The position numbers and the translations under genes were made by a program. A stretch of 39,740 nucleotides of DNA from a candidate division WS1 bacterium (GTDB taxonomy: Bacteria; Armatimonadota; Zipacnadia; Zipacnadales; Zipacnadaceae). Shown piece after piece: positions 1 to 7,837 of the stretch (its first letter is position 1; the number at the start of each line of letters is the position of its first letter). The notes under the pieces were generated by a model that worked only from the letters and a program-made list of their open reading frames with translations, had not been told where the DNA came from and did not search any database. The stretch spans positions 1 to 39,740 of the forward strand of contig JAAYIR010000138.1 in NCBI GenBank assembly GCA_012523355.1. The letters are read 5' to 3'.

Positions 1-117
1 CCGCGCCGGTGGTGGTGTTTTGAGCCAGTTGTCTCTGCTGTGCTAGCGTTGCTGGATGAGGTACTGCGGATAAGTGCTGTGGAGACTGTTCTGCTTACAG
101 TGAAGCTGACGGCTGGT

Positions 118-140
118 GACGGGCGAAAGCCCCGTCTTAC
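118..140. repeat. Short palindromic intergenic repeat, GGGC-N4-GCCC type
   Basis: The sequence reads GACGGGCGAAAGCCCCGTC followed by TTAC. It is a small hairpin (GGGC/GCCC arms with flanking GAC/GTC) that resembles the copy at 37758-37780 in arms, purine-rich loop and pyrimidine-TAC tail. The stop codon of the adjacent minus-strand gene lies inside the tail. Confidence 0.45.
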
Positions 141-559
141 CCGGTACGGGTGGCAATGATTAGCGCCTGCACCATCCGGTTACGCCAGTAATTCGCCAAC
201 CAGGTCACGTCACAGTTATTGGCTCTGGCGTCCGTACGGGTGACGGTCAGAAGCAGGTGGTCGGGAGTCCCGATGATCATGTCCTTGCCCCACTTCTTCG
301 CCACTACCTGCCCTACGAGATCCTGATCCTGTTGCGCGAACTGCCGCGCCATCAGGTTGTGCATGCGCAGTTGGATCTCGGTCTTGCGTTGCTGGGCGGT
401 CAACCCGCCACAGCCCACGCGCAGGCGCAATATGAGATAGCCGTCGTGCATCAGGGGGACCTTGTCCTGCCCCAGACTGGCGCAGGTCGGCGTGCCTAGC
501 ATGAAAACCAGCGCTGCGGCCAGCGCCGCGACGGCTGATCGCGTGTTTATGAACCGCAA
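137..559 (-). CDS. Small secreted protein resembling the periplasmic N-terminal region of some mechanosensitive-channel proteins
   Basis: This is a 140-aa exported protein of unknown role. An N-terminal signal peptide (hydrophobic run AVAALAAALVFMLG) is followed by about 110 residues. A GTG at 568 would overlap the Shine-Dalgarno AAGGGAGG (575-568), whereas the TTG at 559 sits 8 nt after it, so TTG is the preferred start. The mature part has an LTAQQRKTEIQLRM helix, a strand-rich middle and an ending of the type LTVTRTDARANN...LANYWRNRMVQAL. From memory, this is the pattern of the periplasmic region that precedes MscS-like channels in Cyanobacteria and Armatimonadota; here it stands alone without a channel. 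Two cysteines in the mature part could form a disulfide. The family assignment is inference; the reading frame and the secretion signal are well supported. Confidence 0.6.
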   Translation of the reverse strand: MRFINTRSAVAALAAALVFMLGTPTCASLGQDKVPLMHDGYLILRLRVGCGGLTAQQRKTEIQLRMHNLMARQFAQQDQDLVGQVVAKKWGKDMIIGTPDHLLLTVTRTDARANNCDVTWLANYWRNRMVQALIIATRTG

Positions 560-775
560 GTCTTTCACCTCCCTTCAGCTCTGAACCAAAGGGCGGACCT
601 TGCCCCCGAGGGCGCCGGCAGACAACCGGAGCCGCAGGGCAACCTCCGCCCGTGGGTGTTCATTGGTGTCTCGAGCAGGAAGCCCCTCAGCGGAAACTGC
701 GGAAGGCCTCCTGCAGACTGCTCCAGTGCATGCGGCGGGGGGCGGCCCCCCGCCTCCTGCCCGATAATGGCGTTG

Positions 776-1885
776 TCATTTCTTCTTGGCGGCCTCTTCC
801 TTGGCCTGTTCTTCCGCCTCAGCCTCCGCCGCCAGGTCGGGCACCGGCAGGGGCGCACTGCCGCGCTCGGCCGAGACGTGGGCCACCAGGCCCGGCACCG
901 TCATGTTCAGAGCGGTCGCGATGTCCACTGGCGGCCGAGTGTCGTCTAGCAGACTGCGCAGGAAAGCCCGGACCATGACGATCTCCGCAGTGCCATATCC
1001 CAGGGCCGCCACGGGCCAGGCCACGTTGGCGTGGGTCAGGCCGAGCGGCATCTTCATCATCCGCGGCAGATTGGGCACGTCGCGGAACATGGCCAGGGTG
1101 GTGCCCACCGGGTCCTCCGGACTGCGCGAGGTCTCCAGGACCCCGCGCGTGCCGTAGATCGAGTAATAGTGTAAGGGTGGGCGGCGCTCGGCGATGAGCC
1201 CGCGCAGCAGCTTGACGGACGCCCCCTGGGCGGTCTGGAACATGGCCACTTCCATATCTATCGGTCCGCCGGGAAGAATATTCGCCCCGGTGGAGAAGCC
1301 GACGGCCTTGACGCACCGATCCTCGGTCAGACTCAGAACCGGTCCCAGGCTGTGCGTGCAGTAATGGATCGGCGGCAGCACGGCCCGCCAGGTCGGCTGG
1401 CCGTCGGGCCCACGGATAAGTTCGCGCATGTCATGTATGTATTCGCACTCGGCGTGGAGGAGCTTGCCCAACCGCCCTTCGCGAACCATCTCGCGCCAGG
1501 CCTCCACGAAGGCCCAGAACACACCGTTCTCGGCCATCATGTACTTGCCCTTGCTGGCTCGTGCCGCCCGCAGGAGGGTGCGGCAGTCCTGCAGGTTGCC
1601 GGCCGCAGGTACCTCGCACAGGACATGGCGGTTGCGGGAGAGCGCTGCGACAGATTGCTCGACATGGCTCTGGACGGGAGTGGCGATCACCACCACGTCC
1701 AGGTCCTTGTCCACCATTACGTCATAGTCGGTATAGGCCGCGGCGCCGGGATGGGCCGCCGCCATGGCCTGGGCCAGATCGGCTCGGAGGTCGCAGACAG
1801 CCGTCACCTGGCACTCGGGCATGCGGCTGAAGATTTCCACAAACACACTGCCCCGCCGCAGACCAACGACGCCCACCTTTAGCAT
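776..1885 (-). CDS. Gfo/Idh/MocA family protein with degenerate nucleotide-binding motifs
   Basis: This 369-aa protein has the Gfo/Idh/MocA layout of an N-terminal Rossmann fold (about 1-120) and a C-terminal alpha/beta domain. The family normally oxidises or reduces sugars and cyclitols with NAD(P). Here the usual GxGxxG loop reads GLRRGS (residues 8-13) and the EKP motif that carries the catalytic lysine reads CEVPAA. Cofactor use or catalysis may therefore be altered, although family members with such changes exist. The C-terminus is a charged tail rich in Glu, Ala and Lys (ending KEEAAKKK). The start at 1885 has the Shine-Dalgarno AGGGAGGAT a few bases upstream. Only 12 bases separate it from the upstream oxidoreductase gene, so the two are very likely cotranscribed and may act on the same substrate. 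The substrate cannot be told from sequence. Confidence 0.85.
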   Translation of the reverse strand: MLKVGVVGLRRGSVFVEIFSRMPECQVTAVCDLRADLAQAMAAAHPGAAAYTDYDVMVDKDLDVVVIATPVQSHVEQSVAALSRNRHVLCEVPAAGNLQDCRTLLRAARASKGKYMMAENGVFWAFVEAWREMVREGRLGKLLHAECEYIHDMRELIRGPDGQPTWRAVLPPIHYCTHSLGPVLSLTEDRCVKAVGFSTGANILPGGPIDMEVAMFQTAQGASVKLLRGLIAERRPPLHYYSIYGTRGVLETSRSPEDPVGTTLAMFRDVPNLPRMMKMPLGLTHANVAWPVAALGYGTAEIVMVRAFLRSLLDDTRPPVDIATALNMTVPGLVAHVSAERGSAPLPVPDLAAEAEAEEQAKEEAAKKK

Positions 1886-1897
1886 GACGCATCCTCC

Positions 1898-2980
1898 CTA
1901 CAGCTTTGCCAGCTCTATGATCTCTCCCGTCTCCAGGCTCTGGTGCACCCCGGCGGCAATCCGGGTGGCCTCCAGGCCATCTTCGCCCGAGGGATATGGC
2001 CCGAGATCGCCGAGTGACTTGCCAGCCAGCAGTTCGTTGACGTTGAGCGCGAAGTCGGCGATGCTGTCAATGCCGTACCCCTCCCAGATCTCGCGGCCCT
2101 GTTTATCCTTCTTCATGCGCAGGAAGCTCTTATTATGGGTCTGCTGCACCGGCTGATCGTTGGTGCAGGCGGTCCGCGTGCCCCGATCCTGGCTGTCGCA
2201 TTCCAGGAAGCCCAGAGTCCCTACTAAGCGGATACCCTGATTCACCGTGGCCTCAAACCCTTCGGGGATAATCCAGGAGGTGTCGAAGGCCACGGTCGCG
2301 CCGTTGTCAAAGGTGACCTTGGCCGAGATGGAGTCCCAGGTGTCCACGCCGAACTCGCGCAGGCGGCTCTTCTGACCGGTAGCCCAGACCCTTACGCCTT
2401 TGGCTCCCAGCAGGAAGCAGGCCAGGTCATAGAAGTGCACGCCCAGGAACCAGGCCGGGGAGCTCTTGGTGGCCCAGCCGGGGAACCAATCACGCGGCAC
2501 CTCGATGCGGTCCTCCATGTGAGCGTAGCCATACTGGATCTGCCCCAGGTCTCCGGCCTGAATCTTCTCACGCATGGCCAGGTGGTACTCATCATAGCGC
2601 TTGTGGAAGTCCACCATCAGGAGCACACCCGCCTGGTCACAGGCCTGGATCATCTCCCGGCAGCCCTCGGTGGTAACGTCCAGCGGCTTCTCGCACAGCA
2701 CGTGCACGCCCGCCTCCGCTGCGGCCATGACGATGTCATGGTGGAAAGGGTCCGGGGTGACGACCGTGATCCCGTCGAGCTGTTCCTTCGCCAGCATCTC
2801 CCGGTGATCGGTGTAGGCTTGGATACCGAACTCCTGCGCGCGCTGCTGAACTAGCTCCTTGTTTACGTCGCAAGCGGCGACCAATTCCGCCTGACCCATG
2901 TAGCCCATCTGCTGGAAGCAGCGCAGATGATTAATGCCGAAGGTGCCGACTCCCACCACGCCGATACGAACTGGTGCCAT
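1898..2980 (-). CDS. Gfo/Idh/MocA family NAD(P)-dependent oxidoreductase
   Basis: This is a 360-aa predicted cytoplasmic dehydrogenase of the Gfo/Idh/MocA family. The N-terminus MAPVRIGVVGVGTFGINHLR has the canonical GxGxxG dinucleotide loop, and the EKP motif is intact (LCEKPLDVTTEGC, about residue 95), so this member looks catalytically normal. The C-terminal half carries the family's W-x-H/D-type substrate region (PAWFLGVHFYDLACFLLG). The frame stays open for about 145 more codons upstream, but ATG 2980 is chosen: AGGGAGGAT lies just ahead and the Rossmann strand begins at once. It precedes the degenerate paralogue at 776-1885 by 12 bases. An oxidoreductase plus a divergent partner suggests sugar or inositol-derivative metabolism; the substrate is unknown. 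Confidence 0.9.
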   Translation of the reverse strand: MAPVRIGVVGVGTFGINHLRCFQQMGYMGQAELVAACDVNKELVQQRAQEFGIQAYTDHREMLAKEQLDGITVVTPDPFHHDIVMAAAEAGVHVLCEKPLDVTTEGCREMIQACDQAGVLLMVDFHKRYDEYHLAMREKIQAGDLGQIQYGYAHMEDRIEVPRDWFPGWATKSSPAWFLGVHFYDLACFLLGAKGVRVWATGQKSRLREFGVDTWDSISAKVTFDNGATVAFDTSWIIPEGFEATVNQGIRLVGTLGFLECDSQDRGTRTACTNDQPVQQTHNKSFLRMKKDKQGREIWEGYGIDSIADFALNVNELLAGKSLGDLGPYPSGEDGLEATRIAAGVHQSLETGEIIELAKL

Positions 2981-3348
2981 AGAGAATCCTCCCTGAGATA
3001 TGTCGGATCGGGGAAAGACCAGTGGCGCAAAAACGTGGCACTGACCCTGGGCAGACCCAGGCGCGCCCGCGAGAGCGGTGAAGATAGCTGCGAAGGAAAC
3101 CTCGAAGATGCCCCGATATGCGCAGGGCGGTGATAAACCCGCCCCGGTTGTGCGACACATTTCACCGCCTGGTGCTGGGTCTCCTCCTCGGTGTGGTGGA
3201 AAAAGTGGAGGCGTCCGGTGGAAACGTTGGGGGATAACCTGGGCAAACTGACTCTTCAGCCAGGGGAGAAGAGTCTGCTCAGGCGGAAAGCTGGTTACAG
3301 GCCCGCCCGCCCTGAGACCACCTTGTCGGCCCCGGGCCACGTCGCCTG
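2981..3348. other. Gene-free spacer with one inverted repeat
   Basis: This 368-base spacer separates two minus-strand genes. The frame of the downstream oxidoreductase stays open through it, but there is no start with a ribosome binding site and no recognisable domain. An inverted repeat GACTCTTC-N10-GAAGAGTC lies at 3250-3275 without a following T-run. It could be an operator or a transcript hairpin. No confident promoter was found. Confidence 0.4.
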
Positions 3349-3972
3349 CTACCCGAGGTGCAGAACCAGGAGAACAACCGTCAGCAGAACCAGTACTCGG
3401 TGCGCCCAGGCCCATATGCGAGGATGGCGAGCCAGTGCACGCGGTGGCCGGACGCGGAGTAGACCCGATCCGACGAGCAGCACTGCGGCGCAGGTCAGCA
3501 GGAAGGCGGGCGGACTATCCAGGCTCAGAGCCCCAGCCTGGATGAAGCGCCCGGTGGCGTGAACCAGGGCCAAAGCTAACGCCGTCAGGCCCACCACATA
3601 GTGCCATTTCCGCATGACTTTGCGCCGCGGCAGGGCCAGCCGCTTGCGCCGGGCGCCCAGGAAGATCGCGCCACCGAGGGCCAGGTTAGCCAGTAGCAGG
3701 CCTCCGGCGGCGAGGCCGGGCATGTGAACCGCGTCCAACCGCCGCGTCCCCTTTCTCTCGGCTGCTGAACCCGGAGGCCCTGGGGGCAGAGCCTCCTCGC
3801 CGAACTTCTCCGCCCTCTCGTAGGCCTCCCTGATGTTCTTGGGCATTTGCCCTGGGTCAGACGCGCCGCCCGGCGCCGGCTCCTGGGCGCAGACGGGCAC
3901 GAGGGTCAGCAGACTAATGCAGGCGAGCCCAGAGAGCACTTTCAGCAGGGGTTGTGGTGGTTTCACGGTCAT
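3349..3972 (-). CDS. Small four-helix membrane protein, putative di-heme b-type cytochrome
   Basis: The product is a 207-aa membrane protein. Visible in order: a signal peptide (about 1-29, ending PVCAQE), a hydrophilic segment with many Pro and Glu (30-82), and four hydrophobic helices near 84-106, 122-144, 155-173 and 189-206. Helix 2 holds His124 and His138, and helix 4 holds His191 and His205. Both are exact H-x13-H pairs, the spacing that coordinates two stacked hemes in cytochrome b and ferric-reductase-type proteins. A heme-binding role in membrane electron transfer is inferred from this geometry alone; no flavin or NAD(P) domain is attached. GGAGG lies only one base before ATG 3972 but seven bases before GTG 3966, so the true start may be GTG 3966. 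The gene is divergent from the secreted-protein gene at 4074. Confidence 0.6.
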   Translation of the reverse strand: MTVKPPQPLLKVLSGLACISLLTLVPVCAQEPAPGGASDPGQMPKNIREAYERAEKFGEEALPPGPPGSAAERKGTRRLDAVHMPGLAAGGLLLANLALGGAIFLGARRKRLALPRRKVMRKWHYVVGLTALALALVHATGRFIQAGALSLDSPPAFLLTCAAVLLVGSGLLRVRPPRALARHPRIWAWAHRVLVLLTVVLLVLHLG

Positions 3973-4073
3973 GCCTCCGGTTGGGTTTCCTTCCTCGACG
4001 TACGGGCGACCAGGAAGTTCTGCCCCTGGCGGCAGCAGGAAAGCTTGAGTGACAGCGGGAATATGAAAAGACT

Positions 4074-6233
4074 ATGTGCCACCTGCGCTGGTCCCTGCTG
4101 GTAGTGTTGGCGGTCTGTCCGGGGATTTCTGCGGCGGGGCCGCAGGATTGGCAGACGGTGTGGCTACCCGAGGGCGCCCTCCAGCTTCAGATGCCGCCTG
4201 ATTGGCGACTGAGCGCGGATCGTTCCGGGAGCGAAGCCGTGCTCGACTCGCCTCGCGGTGAGCGGGTCCTGGTGCGGCTGTGGAAGGCGGCTCGTGACCT
4301 GACCGCCGCCGAGGCCCTGGCCCAGTACCAGGCCACCTTGCTCGCCGCCTCTGATGAGAGCTCAGTCCCGACCCCGGTCACGAGTGCCGATGGTCGTCCC
4401 GGCCTGTTGATCACCGGCGCCTGGCCCGTGAGTGCGCAGGGGCCGCCCATCACCGCCTGTGCGGTTTACGCGGCTGGTCCACAGGGCCTGGCGCTGGCGC
4501 TGCGTTGCGTTCCAGAGCGGCGCGCGGCCGCACGGCAGGAGTACTTTGACGCCCTGGTGGCCAGTGCGCGCTTGCCTCAGGCGCTCGCGCCGCAACCCGA
4601 AACGCCGCTTCCGGTCATCCGCCCACCAGTTGCTGCTCCGGCCGTAACGCCTGCTGTTCCCGTGGGTGCAACCTCCCCGGCCGCGCCAGATCCGGCCAGC
4701 CCGGCGGGGTCCGCCGCCCCGCTGTCTCCGGTAACCGGGTTGTCGCCCTCGGGGGCTACGCCGGTGACCTCCTCCTCGCCTCCGGGCTTGGCCTCGCCCG
4801 GAGGAGGGCTTCAGAGCGCTGCGCCGCCCACCACCTTGCCCGCCGCGCCCGAGCCTCCGGCCACCCCCACCCCCGCAGTTCCACCTGCGGCGGCTGAGCC
4901 GGTGCCGGTTCCCACGACACCTCCGACGCCCGCGCCTCCAGAGGTGCCGGAACCGCCGCCGACCACCTTCCTTCCCCCGCCACCCAGGACGCTCTCCGTG
5001 GCGGGGTTCGTGGTGCCGGACAACGAAGGCTGGCGGGCCTCCGTTTCTCAGGGCACGCTGTGGGTGGTGGATCCCGGTGGGGCCTCGGGGTACTTCCTCT
5101 GGCCGGGCCGGGTCCCGGCCGGTATGAAGGCGAGCGATCTGCTGGCAGTTTGGAGCCAGCAGGCCTCCATGAAGCTGGCTCTGGTGGAGTCTCGCCAGAC
5201 AGCGGGAGGGACCCTGCTCACTGCGAATCTGGAGGGGCCTCCCCCGCGCCGGGCTATCATCCTGGTCTGGCGGTCCGGGGAGCGGGCGCTCCTGCTGGGA
5301 TTCTACGCGCCCGTGGCTGGCTGGCGTGAACAGGCGGTGCAACTTTCCCGATGGTTGGGACAGGTCACCAGCTCCGGCTGGCACCAGACAGTGCCGGACT
5401 TCTCCCTCCCGACGGAGACCTGGGTGGGGGATCAGCAGATGCTCTCTCTAGCGCTACCGGCTGGCTGGCAGGCCCAGGGAGGGGCTCGCCGGCTTCCGAA
5501 GGTCAGCCTGCAGATTTCCCTGAACGCCCGCGGTGAGGACTACCAGTTTGCCTGGCAACAGCCGGCGACGCCCTTCTTCCGCCAGCTCACCCCCATTCTG
5601 GTCAGCCTGGGGGAGCAGGAAGGCAACACCTTTCGCGAAACCGACGGTGAGGACTACCTGCGCATTCTGAATCGGCGAACGCCCGCTGAGTATGTGCTCT
5701 ATCTGCTCCAGCAGCCTTCTGCTGGCCTGCAGAACGGTCAGATCGTGAGTGTGGAACCGAGCGAGGCACTGGCGGAGATGCTTCCGGGCGCCGATCCTCA
5801 GGGGGCGGTGGTACGTGTCTCCGGTACGCACAATACGGAGCCGCGGGAGCGGCTGTACCTGGTCGCCACGGCCTCGCTGCCCCTCAGCGCAGGGGCCTTC
5901 CGGTGGCAGGGCGCCTACTGCTATCTGGATTACCCCGCGGGAGAGAGCGCGGCGGCGCACGCCTGTCTGCGGACCCTGCTGGGCTCGGCTCGTCCCGTGT
6001 CCGCAACGGGAGAGATTGCTGGCGTCCTCACCGCCTATGCCGAACCCTTGCGGCAGGCGCTGAAGTCTATACTCTTGCCAGAGACGGCACTCACGGCGCC
6101 CATCTCGCTGCTGGAAGCCGGGTACGAACCGGCGGGGCAGGAATCGGTGCAGTTCTCAGTCGCCGCGGGGCTGGAGGCCTGGCGAGGTCTGCTGTGCGAA
6201 CCGGCCGGTCTGCCTGAGGTGGGCGATATCTAG
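4074..6233 (+). CDS. Large secreted protein with Pro-rich linker, function unknown
   Basis: This is a 719-aa exported protein that I do not recognise. A signal peptide (CHLRWSLLVVLAVCPGISAA) comes first. A globular unit at about 25-168 begins WLPEGALQLQMPPDWRLS. A Pro/Ala/Thr/Ser-rich, low-complexity linker covers about 170-304. A second unit at about 305-440 begins VAGFVVPDNEGWRASVSQG, and one or two more follow from about 447 (LSLALPAGWQAQGG). The units share a pattern of strand, P-x-x-W, acidic turn and strand, which suggests a repeated small beta-rich fold (DcrB/PsbP-like in general appearance, unproven). An in-frame stop lies 24 bases upstream, so ATG 4074 is the earliest ATG; its Shine-Dalgarno is weak. 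The protein is probably periplasmic or surface-associated. Confidence 0.7.
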   Translation: MCHLRWSLLVVLAVCPGISAAGPQDWQTVWLPEGALQLQMPPDWRLSADRSGSEAVLDSPRGERVLVRLWKAARDLTAAEALAQYQATLLAASDESSVPTPVTSADGRPGLLITGAWPVSAQGPPITACAVYAAGPQGLALALRCVPERRAAARQEYFDALVASARLPQALAPQPETPLPVIRPPVAAPAVTPAVPVGATSPAAPDPASPAGSAAPLSPVTGLSPSGATPVTSSSPPGLASPGGGLQSAAPPTTLPAAPEPPATPTPAVPPAAAEPVPVPTTPPTPAPPEVPEPPPTTFLPPPPRTLSVAGFVVPDNEGWRASVSQGTLWVVDPGGASGYFLWPGRVPAGMKASDLLAVWSQQASMKLALVESRQTAGGTLLTANLEGPPPRRAIILVWRSGERALLLGFYAPVAGWREQAVQLSRWLGQVTSSGWHQTVPDFSLPTETWVGDQQMLSLALPAGWQAQGGARRLPKVSLQISLNARGEDYQFAWQQPATPFFRQLTPILVSLGEQEGNTFRETDGEDYLRILNRRTPAEYVLYLLQQPSAGLQNGQIVSVEPSEALAEMLPGADPQGAVVRVSGTHNTEPRERLYLVATASLPLSAGAFRWQGAYCYLDYPAGESAAAHACLRTLLGSARPVSATGEIAGVLTAYAEPLRQALKSILLPETALTAPISLLEAGYEPAGQESVQFSVAAGLEAWRGLLCEPAGLPEVGDI

Positions 6234-6298
6234 GAGAGGAGACCACCCCGAAGGTCAGGGCCTGGGGCTGGCGCTTCACAACAAAGGAGCCTGTATCA

Positions 6299-6556
6299 AT
6301 GCAAAAACTGGTTGAGTGCGAACACTGCCACGGCGCAAAGATCTGTAAGGCCGATCGTGGACGAAGCTGTGAGGTATGCCGGACAGCGGCAGGACAGGGA
6401 CGCAAAGGCGCGCCCACGCCGGCGCGCTGTTCCTTTTGCATGGGCCGAGGCCGCATCTGGGTGGAGGCGCCCGAGGAGGAGGCGGCGGAGGCGGAGGGAG
6501 AAGGCGCCCCTGAGGATGCTGCGGAGTCTGCTGCCGAACCCCCCAGCGACAGCTAA
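6299..6556 (+). CDS. Small CxxC zinc-finger protein with acidic tail
   Basis: This 85-aa protein has three Cys pairs, CEHC (residues 7-10), CEVC (24-27) and CSFC (44-47), followed by GRGRIW. The last resembles the CxxCxGxG repeats of the DnaJ zinc domain, so zinc binding is likely and protein or nucleic-acid binding is possible. The last 30 residues are almost all Glu, Ala, Gly and Pro and are probably disordered. AAGGAG lies 9 bases before the ATG. The gene follows the 719-aa secreted-protein gene by 65 bases on the same strand and may be cotranscribed with it, although this product is cytoplasmic. Its function is unknown. Confidence 0.7.
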   Translation: MQKLVECEHCHGAKICKADRGRSCEVCRTAAGQGRKGAPTPARCSFCMGRGRIWVEAPEEEAAEAEGEGAPEDAAESAAEPPSDS

Positions 6557-6576
6557 CCTTGACTGCCACCCCCGGA

Positions 6577-6609
6577 CAGGGCCAGATGAGTGCGACGCAT
6601 CTGGCCCTG
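6577..6609. terminator. Perfect 12-bp hairpin between convergent genes
   Basis: CAGGGCCAGATG (6577-6588) pairs exactly with CATCTGGCCCTG (6598-6609) around a 9-base loop. It lies between the stop codons of the convergent genes 6299-6556 and 6650-7270. There is no clear T-run on either side, so it may terminate weakly or protect 3' ends. Confidence 0.5.
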
Positions 6610-6649
6610 CGCGCTTCTCCTTCTCTGGCCTCTCCTGCTCCGCTCGTCG

Positions 6650-7270
6650 CTACCAGACCACCAGCATATAGGCCGACTCGGTGTAGCCGTAGACGGCAAT
6701 GATGTACCGCCCTGGGCCCCCGAAGTCGTGGGTTATGAAGGATCCCACCTGTTCGTCCACGCAGCCCTCGTGAACGCTGTATCCCACCAGCAGCAGCGAG
6801 GCCTCGCCGTCACCCGTGGCCCCGCGCAGGGGGGAGAAGACATAGAGGTCCGGGTCTCCATAGCAGGGGCGCACGAGCACGTCCGTCAGATTGTCCCGGC
6901 TGGTCAGGTTGATCTCGTACCACTGGGTGCGACGCGGCCGGACCAGTTGGTGAAACAGCCAGTAGTCGAGATACAAAGGGGTCATGTAACTGGCCGGACG
7001 GACCTCCCCCGGGGCCGTCGAGGGCGCTGGGGAGGGGGCGTCGGGAGCCAGGAAGTCGGGCAGGGGTTTGCCCAGGCGGGCCAGATCAGCCTGCAGGGCG
7101 GAGAAGTCGGCCGGAGCAGTGATCTGAGTGCTGTGGGGCATGACCGCGATCGGAGAGCCTCCGCCGCAAATCACTTCGGGCTCCGGGTCCGCTGGACATG
7201 AGTCCCCGCCGCATCCTGCAACGATCAGCAAAGCTAGTGCCAGTCCCAAACAGCCATACACGGCTCTCAT
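6650..7270 (-). CDS. Lipoprotein with PPC-like beta domain
   Basis: This is a 206-aa predicted lipoprotein. The signal peptide ends in a lipobox (LLIVAGC), so the mature protein should be acylated at Cys. A Cys/Pro-rich stretch and a Pro/Ala/Ser spacer precede a C-terminal beta domain of about 100 residues. That domain contains RRTQWYEINL, DPDLYVFSP and YIIAVYGYTESAYMLVVW, the pattern of bacterial pre-peptidase C-terminal (PPC) domains that accompany secreted enzymes. No enzymatic domain is present. ATG 7270 is preferred over the in-frame GTG 7279 because GAGGTG ends 6 bases before it. The role is unknown, probably a surface or periplasmic accessory. Confidence 0.75.
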   Translation of the reverse strand: MRAVYGCLGLALALLIVAGCGGDSCPADPEPEVICGGGSPIAVMPHSTQITAPADFSALQADLARLGKPLPDFLAPDAPSPAPSTAPGEVRPASYMTPLYLDYWLFHQLVRPRRTQWYEINLTSRDNLTDVLVRPCYGDPDLYVFSPLRGATGDGEASLLLVGYSVHEGCVDEQVGSFITHDFGGPGRYIIAVYGYTESAYMLVVW

Positions 7271-7520
7271 CTTTCTCACCTCAGAACATGGATTGGCCAG
7301 TGGCGGGCCTTGCTACTACTAACAATAGTAGTTTTCTGCAGGTTCCCACAGCGGGAAAAGTGGATGGCGGCAGGCCTCCTGCTCGGCTGGCGGGACAAAC
7401 CCCGGGGAGGCCTGGAAGCTGGTTAACCGGGCCGGAGGCGGGTCATCAGGTCCGTGCGTGGCCGGCCGAGAATCAGGTTGGCCGCCAAACGAACTTTTCG
7501 ACGCCTGGAATGTCCAAGTA

Positions 7521-7550
7521 TTGACTTGCAGCGTTTGAAAGTGGTACACT
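7521..7550 (+). promoter_or_regulatory. Sigma70-type promoter of the SLH porin gene
   Basis: TTGACT (7521-7526) and TACACT (7545-7550) are separated by 18 bases. This predicts a transcript start near 7557 and a leader of about 280 nt before ATG 7838. The rest of the spacer 7271-7520 holds only a small palindrome (ACTACT-N6-AGTAGT, 7315-7332). Confidence 0.75.
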
Positions 7551-7561
7551 AAGCGCTGCCA

Positions 7562-7670
7562 GGGGGCATCAGGCCCCCACGTGTCGAGCGCTCAATCGTT
7601 CCGTCAACCAATTCCCGGCCGCAGAAGGGAGGGACCTCCAGGCCCGGTTGTGCGGGGGTCGACGATTGAG
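7562..7670 (+). promoter_or_regulatory. Structured 5' leader of the SLH porin mRNA
   Basis: The predicted transcript begins with hairpin GGGGGC-N5-GCCCCC (7562-7578). A second element is closed by CTCAATCGT (7591-7599) with ACGATTGAG (7662-7670). Nested inside are CAACC/GGTTG (7605-7609 with 7646-7650), GGCC/GGCC (7617-7620 with 7641-7644) and GGAG/CTCC (7628-7631 with 7636-7639). A 5'-terminal hairpin plus a nested element suggests control of mRNA stability or translation. It matches no riboswitch class I recognise. Confidence 0.5.
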
Positions 7671-7837
7671 GGCAGAGCAAGCAGCTACACGCAACCATGG
7701 TTGGGGGAGGAAACTATGGACACTCACCTCGACCCTTACCGTATGGCACGCTGCTCTGGAGAGGCCGATTGCCGAGCATGAGTCGCAGGCAGAGGTCTCC
7801 TCGACGGCCAACCAACGTAAGGAGGGTAATACACCCT

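Noticed and set aside
1-159. Open frame from the left edge to a TGA at 157-159
   Set aside because: About 52 codons without a stop is expected by chance in GC-rich DNA. The translation shows no recognisable motif and it overlaps the minus-strand gene ending at 137.
4362-5384. Antisense Gly/Arg-rich open frame
   Set aside because: It is the complement of the Pro-rich linker and has no start signal.
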